From Mycosarcoma maydis (taxonomy: Eukaryota; Basidiomycota; Ustilaginomycetes; Ustilaginales), in contig NC_026478.1 of the NCBI RefSeq assembly GCF_000328475.2, forward strand, positions 930,001 to 994,000: DNA of 64,000 nt, given 5' to 3'. How positions within the stretch are numbered: position 1 is the stretch's first letter; each line of letters begins with the position of its first letter. The notes beneath the pieces are model-generated. The model did no database searches. It was not told the origin of the DNA and saw only the letters and a list, made by a program, of their open reading frames with translations. This document shows positions 30,819-39,939 of this stretch, in pieces. The position numbers and the translations under genes are program-made.

Positions 30819-33800
30819 CTACTGTCTAACATGGTTTTCGATCACACTTTCGTAGAGCAGACTCAGGCACAGCTCATAATTGGTCGGGATATGGTCGCGC
30901 ATCATGCTCTTGGCAAAGACGGGTTCGCTGAAGCGCTTCTCGACGTCTTCGCAGAACCTGAAGATGACTCTGTGCGCTTCGGCTCTGGAGTTGGTGTGCT
31001 GATCGTCTTGGGCGCAGTTGCCGGTGTGGTTGCGGTTGGAGACGATATCGCTATCTGGCTGCATGCGCGGCGTGACAAATACAGGAAAGCTCTCGATGCA
31101 GTATACGTCACCGGGCGGGTAGAGCTTGGGTGAGTGCATGTCGGCACGGATCGTCTTGATGAGCGACCACAGCCAGTCGGCGAGCTCTGTCGCGTGGTCC
31201 GTCTGCTCCGGCGCGACGCGCGACGTTGATGCACAGCGCCGCACATGTCGTCCAGCGCAAGAGTACGAGAAGGGATCCAGCTCGTCTTCGCGGAGATTCG
31301 GATCCGTGTAGTTCGAGTCGGTTGCCAGGTTTCGTGTCTTGCCATTCAGTAGTTCTTCGCGACTCAGCTGCAGTTCGCGTTCCGAGAGCGCGAGCTCTTG
31401 TGGACGCGGTGCTTCGAGCGATGCCAGATGCGCCGCTTGCTTGTGCTTGAATTCCACGCTGGCACGTAGCGCGCATCGCTTGCGATACATGCCCAGCACG
31501 CGCGTGATGATTTCGCGCGCCACATCCGAGTCGCTTTCCTCACTCAGCGCGTGCGCGATGTTCTTAAAGTCGCGTACCATGCCGAGCGACAATGTGGGGA
31601 TGAAATCGTGTCCATGGATGATACTCGTCACCAAGCCTTTGCAGTGCGCCGATAGGTCGGGCGAAGCCACTGCAGGAACCCCATATGCGTAAGCGTGAAT
31701 CGGACGCCCAGCCGGCAGTCCACTGTCGATCGACGTCACAAACGGCGTGTATATCCGCGGATGTTGGACATACTGCCCCGTATCTGCGCTTCTGCGTAGT
31801 GCCTGTTGTCGAAAGAGCTCAGCTGGACAGCTGAGCTCTACCGCCGCTAGCGACGCTACACCCCCACCCAACGAGTGGCCTGTGATCACAAGGCCGTATT
31901 CAGGATTCTCTTGTAGAGCGCGTCTGAGCGTCTGCATGACCGTGCTGTTCTCGTTGCACAGCCGACGCGTGCTAGCCAACATACCCGAATGCACCTGGTA
32001 CAGCTTGTCCGACCGTCCGCCCTCCACGGCAATCGTTTCGAACTCGCAAGTCAAGTCGGTCAGAATGTCGCTGAGACCCATGGTGCCACGACAGGTGAGC
32101 ACCACCGCCTTGGCTGCCTGATCGACGGCGACATAGTTGACCAGTGGAGACATTTGCTCGGTGAACAACGGCTGAGGCTCGGAAAAGCTGTTCAGAAGGA
32201 TGCAATCAACAGGGATGCCAACGTGATGCGCAAATGCCCATACATTGGCATGATGCTTGCTCGTGTCCGGGAAAAAGTAGTCCAGGCTTCCGATTCCAAA
32301 GATTCGCATGAAATTCTGACCATACGCAGCTGAAGAGTACCGCATGAACCGACGCAGGTTCTCCACCAGATGCGCCTGCGGGAATGCGGTAGAGTCCCAG
32401 GCGTGTTTTCCGTTATCGGTGCCAGCCGGTGCCGACAGGCTCGACACGTGCGTGCGCGACGCGAACGACCGAATCGACGTGATCGATGGCGCTCGACTGC
32501 GTCGCTTGTTCTCGCGTAAGGATGCTTTCGGTGTCGAACACATGCCAGACGCTCGTACCGACTCAGCCGGGAACAGAGTTTGGCAAGACGCGCCCCGCTG
32601 TGGGATCGAGGGCAACTCCTTTGTCACCGCACCCATCTTTTCGGCGGCATCCGCCTTAACGTTGCGCTTGATCGCCTTGGGATCCGGCCCATAATCAGCT
32701 CCCGAAAAGCGCTTGCTCTTCGTAGGCGACCGTAGTGGAGTTGCAAGTGACGCTGGCGTCACATGACTTGAGCCGCTGCCAAATGATGACGAACTCACTT
32801 GCATGACGAAAGGCGTTATGTCATGTGACTTGCGCGGCTGAGACTTTGGAGCGGCAGCGTTTTCCGGGGACGAATCGCCTCTGAACGAATGTTTGGCGCG
32901 ACGAAGAACCTTGTTAAGCCCGCGACCTAGATCTACTACACCTTTACTAGTGGACGAGTCCCGATTCGAGTTGCTCTTAGCCTGCGACCAAGTTTTGTCC
33001 GTCACCTTGGCCGGCTCAGGGGAAGCGTGAACGGCAGAGAGAACTGGGCTGACCGGGGATACGGAAGAGATGCCAGACGTCTCTGGGCTTCTTGAACGAC
33101 GCGCGCTGTGAGAGCCAGAAGAAGCTAGACGAGGGTCAGCTAGTGCCGCGCTGTTTGTGCCGTCGTGTGTGTTGTCAAGTTGGATTCTTCGAATCGTCTT
33201 GCGCTTCTGAGTGAGCTTCTTGGTCATCGTCTTGAAGACCACGGGCACTTTCGACGAGATGTCGTCCTTGGTTTTCTTCAACAAGTGATGGCCATTCGGG
33301 GCCTCTGGGAGTGTCAAGGCGCTTGGCATGTTCATTTCCTCGTCAGCCGCGACGCCAAGAGAGGCCGAACTAGGTTGAACACGGTCGATTGCTCCCCTTG
33401 GACCCGTCGTGCGGATCTCACACCACTCTTGGTCCTCTTCTAGCTTGGTCTCTGTACCGCCATCGAAGATCGACCGCGTCTCTGTGCCGCTCTTGGAGCT
33501 GGTGACTTGGCGGTGGAGCATGCCGGGGCTTGCCATTGGTGTCGCAGATGCCGGGCGCACCAGTGCGCTTCTATGTGTAAACTCCTGGTCCGGCGTTGCA
33601 TCTGGCCGCAACAATGTTGCTCTCTCCTCGATCGTCGTGACGGTCTCGATGGTCTCGACAATCTCGGTTGTAATCTCGTATATGGTCTCTCTGTTTCCAT
33701 TTGCGCGGTTTGTTTTGCGGATGCGTCGAAAGTGTTTTTTTGGATTCTCGCCCTGGAACTCGTCGCGCAGCACGATTCCATCGCGAAGCTGGTCATCAGT

Positions 33801-35231
33801 GTACACTTGAAGCTGGCGACGCAAGTGTGGCGGGAGCTGCTCATCCGTGAGACTAGCGTCGAGTGAGTCATCGTCGTCGTCGGCGCCGACGAGAAAATCG
33901 AGATCAGCCATCAAAGAGGCATCGTCAGCAGCGACATGAGCTTGCATGGCAAGATCGGCCATGTTTGCGGGTACATGTTTGTGATCCCAAGAGGGGGAAT
34001 GGTTGACATCTGTCAGGCAAAGACCATCACCAAGAAAACCTCTGGACTTGGACGAGGAAAGATTGGTGCCATTCGAGTTCGCATGCCAACGGTCGTCTGT
34101 GGGATTGAGGAGCGAAGCGGATCTGGGAGGCGGTGATCGGAGAGACATTGTCTCGAGTCGCTCAGATGCTGCTGCGAGTAAAGCGGAGGGCTGAGCACGG
34201 ATGAAGTTACCTGAGCCAACCATGAGCGAGCGCCAGTTCTTGGCTTCCACTTGTCCCAGCACAGTGCAGTCGTAGATGACGCGCATCTTCATGCTCTTGG
34301 CGCTGCGTTTGTAAGTGGAATTCTGAAGGACGGCAAACGCCGTGACAGCTTTGGTGAGCTTGTTGAGGATGGAGACGGTGCTACTGTTGGCAAAGCGCGG
34401 ATCATCGCGGCCTTCACTGCGAACCAAGCTGATAAACGAAGCAAGCGCACGAGATGTCTCGTTGGAACCAAAGATGCCGTCGATGGTACGCACCGACTCG
34501 TCCGCGGCGGCGAGACCTGCACCGAGTGTGCCGCCAACCAGTTGAAAGGTGCCCATGGCAAAAAGCTCTGTGAGCGTGAAGGCATGGTGTATGAGATAAA
34601 TGCCCACGGCAGTATATTTGTCGAGGATGCTGAGAAAAGATGGAGTGGTTTGCTCTGATCGCCCTGTATCTTTTGCATTCCAAGTTTCGCCCGAGGTGAT
34701 AGAATGAACGGCCCTAGCCGTACCGATTGCACTGATGAGAGCACGTCGAGTGATGCCGAGCGCCATGCCAGTGCTGTTCTTGACGGCTTCGAGGATGACT
34801 TCGATAAAGAACGCAGCAGCTTTGATCGAGACACGAGCGATAACCGATAGATTTGAGACCATCTCTGCAACCTGTTGGGGCAGTAGTGGCGAGGCAGTTG
34901 CGTATTTGACGAGCGCATCGCTGGCACCATAAGCTTGGTGTTTGGTCCAGGCTCGGACGCCGCAAGTTATGGCGACGTTTTTGGGTTCGGTGCCGCAGTA
35001 TGCGACCACCAAAGGTGTAGGACTACGAGAGGTCGAGGTAGGAGGAGTGGCTGGACCTGATGTATCTGTTGTGAGAAGCTCATCATCGGAGTGTTTGGCA
35101 AAGTCGTCGACCCATTGTAGTGGCTGAGAAGCTTGGTGGCGAAAGAGAGCATCGTCACTGAGGCGAGAAGGCATTCCTTCGAGGTCCGAAAAGCTAGAGT
35201 CGCGCGGAAGGCAAGGCAAAGGTCCCACCAT
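30819..35231 (-). CDS. Large class 3 lipase, sn-1 diacylglycerol lipase-like
   Basis: A single exon encodes 1470 residues. The alpha/beta-hydrolase domain is C-terminal: oxyanion region VVLTCRGTMGLSDILTDL, nucleophile elbow GHSLGGG with Ser1120, Asp1209 in HGHDFIPTLSLG and His1447 in MRDHIPTNYE, giving a complete Ser-Asp-His triad. KLYPPGDVYCIESF after the core is a feature of diacylglycerol lipase-type class 3 lipases. The N-terminal 400 residues hold hydrophobic and amphipathic helices (for example IGTARAVHS and FQLVGGTLGAGLAAA) that may attach it to membranes. Residues about 400-930 are Ser/Arg/Lys-rich and disordered, with an acidic run near 440. It probably hydrolyses neutral glycerolipids at a membrane; substrate is inferred. 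Confidence 0.9.
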   Translation of the reverse strand: MVGPLPCLPRDSSFSDLEGMPSRLSDDALFRHQASQPLQWVDDFAKHSDDELLTTDTSGPATPPTSTSRSPTPLVVAYCGTEPKNVAITCGVRAWTKHQAYGASDALVKYATASPLLPQQVAEMVSNLSVIARVSIKAAAFFIEVILEAVKNSTGMALGITRRALISAIGTARAVHSITSGETWNAKDTGRSEQTTPSFLSILDKYTAVGIYLIHHAFTLTELFAMGTFQLVGGTLGAGLAAADESVRTIDGIFGSNETSRALASFISLVRSEGRDDPRFANSSTVSILNKLTKAVTAFAVLQNSTYKRSAKSMKMRVIYDCTVLGQVEAKNWRSLMVGSGNFIRAQPSALLAAASERLETMSLRSPPPRSASLLNPTDDRWHANSNGTNLSSSKSRGFLGDGLCLTDVNHSPSWDHKHVPANMADLAMQAHVAADDASLMADLDFLVGADDDDDSLDASLTDEQLPPHLRRQLQVYTDDQLRDGIVLRDEFQGENPKKHFRRIRKTNRANGNRETIYEITTEIVETIETVTTIEERATLLRPDATPDQEFTHRSALVRPASATPMASPGMLHRQVTSSKSGTETRSIFDGGTETKLEEDQEWCEIRTTGPRGAIDRVQPSSASLGVAADEEMNMPSALTLPEAPNGHHLLKKTKDDISSKVPVVFKTMTKKLTQKRKTIRRIQLDNTHDGTNSAALADPRLASSGSHSARRSRSPETSGISSVSPVSPVLSAVHASPEPAKVTDKTWSQAKSNSNRDSSTSKGVVDLGRGLNKVLRRAKHSFRGDSSPENAAAPKSQPRKSHDITPFVMQVSSSSFGSGSSHVTPASLATPLRSPTKSKRFSGADYGPDPKAIKRNVKADAAEKMGAVTKELPSIPQRGASCQTLFPAESVRASGMCSTPKASLRENKRRSRAPSITSIRSFASRTHVSSLSAPAGTDNGKHAWDSTAFPQAHLVENLRRFMRYSSAAYGQNFMRIFGIGSLDYFFPDTSKHHANVWAFAHHVGIPVDCILLNSFSEPQPLFTEQMSPLVNYVAVDQAAKAVVLTCRGTMGLSDILTDLTCEFETIAVEGGRSDKLYQVHSGMLASTRRLCNENSTVMQTLRRALQENPEYGLVITGHSLGGGVASLAAVELSCPAELFRQQALRRSADTGQYVQHPRIYTPFVTSIDSGLPAGRPIHAYAYGVPAVASPDLSAHCKGLVTSIIHGHDFIPTLSLGMVRDFKNIAHALSEESDSDVAREIITRVLGMYRKRCALRASVEFKHKQAAHLASLEAPRPQELALSERELQLSREELLNGKTRNLATDSNYTDPNLREDELDPFSYSCAGRHVRRCASTSRVAPEQTDHATELADWLWSLIKTIRADMHSPKLYPPGDVYCIESFPVFVTPRMQPDSDIVSNRNHTGNCAQDDQHTNSRAEAHRVIFRFCEDVEKRFSEPVFAKSMMRDHIPTNYELCLSLLYESVIENHVRQ

Positions 35232-36872
35232 CGCTGTTGGGAAGCGTGGCCATGCAGCGCCGATAAAGTGGATTGGTCTTGAGCGTCAAAGTCAAGCAAG
35301 AATGATGAGATCAAGCTTGGACATACACCGATCTGGATTGCAAAGAGTCCAAGAGCCAAGTGGAGCTAGAGCTGAGCAGTAATCGAGATATTGGATCTCA
35401 AGATTTGGCGAGCGACATGCGTGACGAAGCAGGGTCCTGAGAGAATACAATCACGAATGCGGCGTTGCAGATGTGGAAAGACGAGCAGAGCCTTTGCGGA
35501 TGTCGCACAGCTTGGTTCGCGCCTCGCACACGGCGGCAAAACGAGTTGCGTGGCCACTCGATTCGCCCGAAAGTTGAGTTGACGATGGAGTTGAGAGTTC
35601 TTGGCGTGAGGAGACGACCGAAAGGATTGGCTATATGCGCGACAGGAGCTGGCAGCCGACGAGGTTTATGAGGCGGCAGGGCGATAGTGGACAGGAACAA
35701 TCACGAATGGTCGACGGCCGGTGACTAATGGGCAAGCGCAGATTGCAGCAAGTTTGGATGATTTGTGGTTCGAAGCTGGATGTTTCGACCGTTGAGCTGA
35801 TGCATTCGAGACGGGAGGTACAGTAAGTGCGTGCGTGCGTTGTGGGCGAGCAAGGAAGCAAGGATTTGATCGCCACACGAGAAACAAACACAAGCGGAAA
35901 CGGAGCGGGGAGTGGGGAGCGAAGAGTGCTGCTACCGGCGTGAGCGGGGCGCGTGAACGCATTTGCGCCTCGTTTTTGGCAGCGCTTGCATCGTTTCACC
36001 AGCCACGGCTTTCTGATCTTGTGCACGCTCTCAATGACTATGCTCTCTTGTTTAACCGCCGGGTTGCGTGTGGTTCTCGCCTGAGTGACGACTGTCGGAT
36101 TCACGATTGATGGTTGCCAATCAAGAATGACGAATGTGTGTACGTCGCGTAGAACCGCAATCTGTCAGTCACGAGTGCGAGCCTCTGATACGTCGTGCGT
36201 GATAGGGAAGGAAACGACGCTCACGCCTTGAAGCCTCATACGTCGTGCCTGTTGTTCTGTTGTTCTGTTGTGTTGTTTGGGTCAGGTCACACTCACGAGT
36301 CAACACTTGTGACGAGTGTTGGTCTCGGCTTTTGACTTATCTCTGCCAAACGTGAAAACGTGAAAGTGTCAAGTGCATGTCGTTAACATTCTTAACACTC
36401 GGAGTTTTTTTTTTCTCTGTTTTCCACATTTCCTGGAAATCGTGAATCGTGAATCGTGAATCGTGAATCGTGAATCGTGAATCGTGAATCGTGAATCGTG
36501 AATCGTGAATCGTGAATCGTGAATCGTGAATCGTGAATCTTGCCACAGGCGCATGCAAACGTGTGTGTCGGTGTGTGTGCAACTTTACGAGCCGCCTGGC
36601 TTTTCACGCACCTCCTCTCGTTTCTCTCGCAACGCCTCTTCCGAGCTCCATCGGTCGATCGGGACCACCACCAATTGATCGCGATCCAATTTTTCTTTTT
36701 TGGGCCCTGAATAAGCAAGTTTGCGCTGTTGATTCGATTCTCTCCACAGTCACGATTCGTTCACGATTCGTTGACGATTGATGGCTGTTGCACACCAAAA
36801 CTGTTCGAGCTCTGTTGGTCAAAACTCGTCGTCAACCACATCACACTTTGGCATACGCTCTTCGATTACAGC
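35232..36872. other. Intergenic region with heptamer array
   Basis: This 1.6 kb upstream region is shared by the lipase (minus) and SLX9 (plus). It contains the perfect heptamer array at 36441-36539, single heptamer copies at 35451, 35701, 36099 and 36750-36780, and a short GTTGTTCT repeat near 36250. Frames that cross the array give a meaningless repeating peptide. No other gene seen. Confidence 0.6.
36441..36539. repeat. Tandem array of CGTGAAT heptamer (14 copies)
   Basis: The unit CGTGAAT (bottom strand ATTCACG) repeats 14 times without a mismatch, with partial units at both ends. Lack of divergence suggests recent expansion or homogenisation. The same unit is scattered singly across the window. 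It differs from the second array (unit CGTGATT), so this is not one repeat copied twice. Confidence 0.97.
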
Positions 36873-37643
36873 ATGGTTCGAGCGGATCAGGGCATACAAG
36901 GCCGTTCAGCGCCGCGCGCCAAGTCTGGCTCCTCAGCAACAGCCGCTATACGCGCTCGTTCTTCCGCCTCGGCACCCAAGCTCGCTGCACAACCGACACA
37001 GATCACCAAGGCGGCCAAGCGTGCCATGAAGCGCGCTGAGCTCGTGTGCAAAGTGAATGGCACCTCTCGCACATCGTTGCTCAATCTTGAACCTCCGAAT
37101 GCCAAGATGTCAAAGTCGGCGCTCCGACGGCAGAAGCGGAAGCAAAACCAACACTTGGCAGGCAACACGACTGGCTTGAAAGACCTGGCAGACGCCGTGG
37201 ACGAGCTCGCTCACCATGTGCAAAACGACGATCACCACGCACATCATAGCCTGCATATGCACAATCGTGAGCACCTAGACGACGTCCATCCCCAAACATC
37301 CAGCGACAACATCCGTTCATCCTCGACTTATCCGCTTGTGCGAGCTCAACTCGCCAGAACCGACGCCACTGTCACCGAAAAAGCAAGAAAAAAAGCACTG
37401 TATGTACCCTACCCTACCCCACCAGCCAGTTTCTTTGGTATTGACTCCGCTCCGAATCACGAATCGCTACGACATCCTACTCATCCACTCACGTTGGCCT
37501 CTTTCAACAGATCCCTCGAAATGCAACGTCAGAACCTGATCCTCTCGGATCCAGCCTATACCAAAAACCCGTTTGCAGCTCTACGCCTCCACGCCCAAAA
37601 CACACTCGCCTTCGACACGCGCAGCGCTAGTATCAAACGTTGA
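36873..37643 (+). CDS. SLX9: Ribosome biogenesis protein SLX9
   Basis: A single exon encodes 256 residues from the ATG at 36873. The frame is open further upstream, but that part encodes heptamer-like DNA and no conserved residues. The N-terminus is Ala/Arg/Lys-rich. MSKSALRRQKRKQNQHLAGN (79-98) is the basic Slx9 motif, followed by GLKDLADAVDEL. The C-terminal block NLILSDPAYTKNPFAALRLH (221-240) plus AQNTLA matches the Slx9/FAM207A ending (P.f..NP.a.ir.Hl.nTl). Slx9 acts in 18S rRNA processing and 40S export. A His-rich stretch lies at 114-134. Codons 195-199 contain a copy of the dispersed heptamer (37454-37466), encoding NHES. Convergent with ERG5, 232 bp away. Confidence 0.85.
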   Translation: MVRADQGIQGRSAPRAKSGSSATAAIRARSSASAPKLAAQPTQITKAAKRAMKRAELVCKVNGTSRTSLLNLEPPNAKMSKSALRRQKRKQNQHLAGNTTGLKDLADAVDELAHHVQNDDHHAHHSLHMHNREHLDDVHPQTSSDNIRSSSTYPLVRAQLARTDATVTEKARKKALYVPYPTPPASFFGIDSAPNHESLRHPTHPLTLASFNRSLEMQRQNLILSDPAYTKNPFAALRLHAQNTLAFDTRSASIKR

Positions 37644-37875
37644 ACTCTTTCGATCCTCCTTCCACACCGTCTGTACTTGTATCCGTCCGAATCCCATCTT
37701 TCATTCTCATGCTTCTTGCTCTCTGTATTATGTACAACTTGCATTACAAGTGATCTTGTCGAGCTACATAAAAGCGTCTAACAGTCAAAGCTCTACTGCG
37801 CGCTTGGTCAAGAACCAGCCAAAAAAAGGCAGTAGCAACGCAGCGGGCCAACGCGTTTGTGTGCGCCTTGATGAC

Positions 37876-39939
37876 TTAGGCGCGAGCCGCAACCTCGGGT
37901 GCAGTGCCTGGAGCAGGAGCGGCACGGCGCGAAAACTTGATCCTAGCACCGTCCTTAGGGAAGATGGTGGCAATCACCTCGACCTTTTCGCTAAGCGGAG
38001 TCACCTCATGCTCCCAGTTCATGAGCACACTTGCCGTACCGAGCACAGCGGTAAGGTGCATGTTGGCGTACTGCTGTCCGATGCAGTAGTGAGGACCACT
38101 GCCAAACACGAGGTAGTTCTTTGGGCTCTTGTTCGCAGGGTCAGCCTCGTCGAGCCATCGCTCGGGTTTGAACTCGTCTGGCTGTGGGTATACCTTTTCG
38201 TCGTGCAACGAGTTCCAGAAGCTGGGAATCACCATGCTGCCCTTGGGAACCGTGTAGTTTTTGTCGATCGGGAAGTCCTTCTGCGTGAGATAAGGCACCA
38301 TGATGACAGGCGGCTTGATTCGCAGTGATTCCTTAACCACAGCCTTGGTGTACTCCATCTGCTCGATCGCATTGTACGTGAGCGCGGCGTTGATGTCATC
38401 GCCACGCACGCGGTACTGCTCCTCGCGCACCTTTCGCAGAACATCGGGTCGGTCAGCAACATGCTGCAACAGGTAGGTCAGACCAGATGACATGGCATCC
38501 TGCGAAGCAAACAGGAAACTAAGCAAAACCATGCCAATCTCGCGGTCCGAAAAGTCGCGCAGCAGCACACGGCGCGTCTCGGCCTCCAGATCGGCGTTGT
38601 CCCTCTGCAAACGAGCGTCCACCATAGCCTTGATCCAAGCGTCGGTAAGGCAGGTGACCTCCTCGCCTGCCGCCATACGCTTCTTGCTCTCACGAGCCGT
38701 GAGCTCGAACCACTTCATCGCAGTCTTGCGCGCCTTGATCGCGTTGTACACCTTGGTTCCGGGGAAAGCAAACGGAAAGTTGACAAGCTCGAGCGCAACC
38801 GTGATCAGCCAATAGTTGTCCGAAATTTGCTTGGCGCCCTCATCCGGAATATAGTTGCCACAGAAGACGCGGAGCGAGGTCTCCATGTTCAGGTCACGGA
38901 ACTTCATCATGTAGGGCTGAGGGTTGGGGTTGGTGTCGGCGAGCCATTCTTCAAAGTAGCGCTTGTAGATGGTCTCCTGGATGCCGAGGTAGATACCGAG
39001 GGCTTGGCGAGTGAAGAGCGTGTTGAGGCCCCTGCGATAGTCGACGTGCGTCTTGCCGTTAAGGAACACCCTGTGGCGTATCAAATGATGTTGAACAGGG
39101 TCATCTTATGGTCAGCTCAGCTTCATTTCAATCGGAAGCAAGTGTGGGGGTCTGAGAACAGCGGGGTAAGAGAAAGCGGCTCCGAATCAAAGCGCGTCTG
39201 CACTCGCCCCGCTTCCGACTTTTCAAGTGATTATGAAATGCATCCTAGCGCACTACACGGAAGAAGCACGCTAGCTGCACCGACATGCTTGAAAATGCAC
39301 ATAGAGGCATCGAGCAACGCAACGCTTCTCGCAAAAATAGCAATACGCCAACACTTACCAGTTGTCAGGGCAAAGCACCTTCTTGGCAGAAGCAACGAGA
39401 CATGGCTCGGCGTAGGTCGGGCTATTGAGAATCTTGCGAGTATATTCGTTGGACGAGGCGATGACAATGAAACTGTAGATGCGGTCACAGCGATAAGAAA
39501 GAGAGAAAAAAAACGTGTCAGCAAGTGAAACGGTGATAGCGCAAAGCTGCCCAAAGACGGCGCAAGACTCAACTCACATGTTGAAGACGCTGGCCACACT
39601 GAGCGGACCCGAGTTCCAGCCCTCCTGGTACTTTTCGAGCGTCGGGTGAAGCGAGTCGGCAAATTTGCCAATGACGGGGATGGTCCACTTGGGACCTGGG
39701 AGACCAGCCTTCTTCTTCTGATACGTGTACTGCTCGGCGAGAAGAAGCGTAGCCACGACGGCGAGGATGGTAAAAACGACCGTGGTGCGATCCGCCTCCT
39801 GTAGCGAAGGTAGCCGGGTGAGATCGACGATCGAAAAGACCTTGCCAAGAGCCGAGTCACGCGGGATCAAGGGGGACGATGGTGCAGAAGATCGCGAAAA
39901 GTTGAGGCCCTGTTGGCCGACGCCAAGGATCGAAGCCAT
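37876..39939 (-). CDS. ERG5: ERG5 sterol C-22 desaturase, cytochrome P450 CYP61
   Basis: Three exons: 39939-39578, 39472-39359 and 39070-37876, encoding 556 residues. Introns of 105 bp (GTGAGT...CAG) and 288 bp (GTAAGT...CAG) split codons 121 and 159; splicing gives FIVIASSNEYTRKI and KKVLCPDNWVFLNGKTHVDY, as in Erg5 proteins. Exon 1 carries one N-terminal membrane anchor (VVFTILAVVATLLLAEQY, about 54-71) and the Pro-rich LPGPKWTIPVIG hinge. E406xxR409 in KESLRI and the heme-binding FGSGPHYCIG with Cys488 are present. CYP61 introduces the C-22 double bond in ergosterol synthesis at the ER, with NADPH-P450 reductase. The close CYP710/CYP61 lineage and the VNFPFAFPGTKVY block make another P450 family unlikely. 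Confidence 0.93.

Noticed and set aside
36441..36539. Interstitial telomere repeat
   Set aside because: The unit CGTGAAT is not a TTAGGG-type telomere sequence and no subtelomeric features surround it.
36337..36718. Frames encoding a repeating FTIHDSR peptide
   Set aside because: They are translations of the heptamer array (7 bp read in three frames gives a 7-residue repeat). No start or flanking sequence supports a protein.
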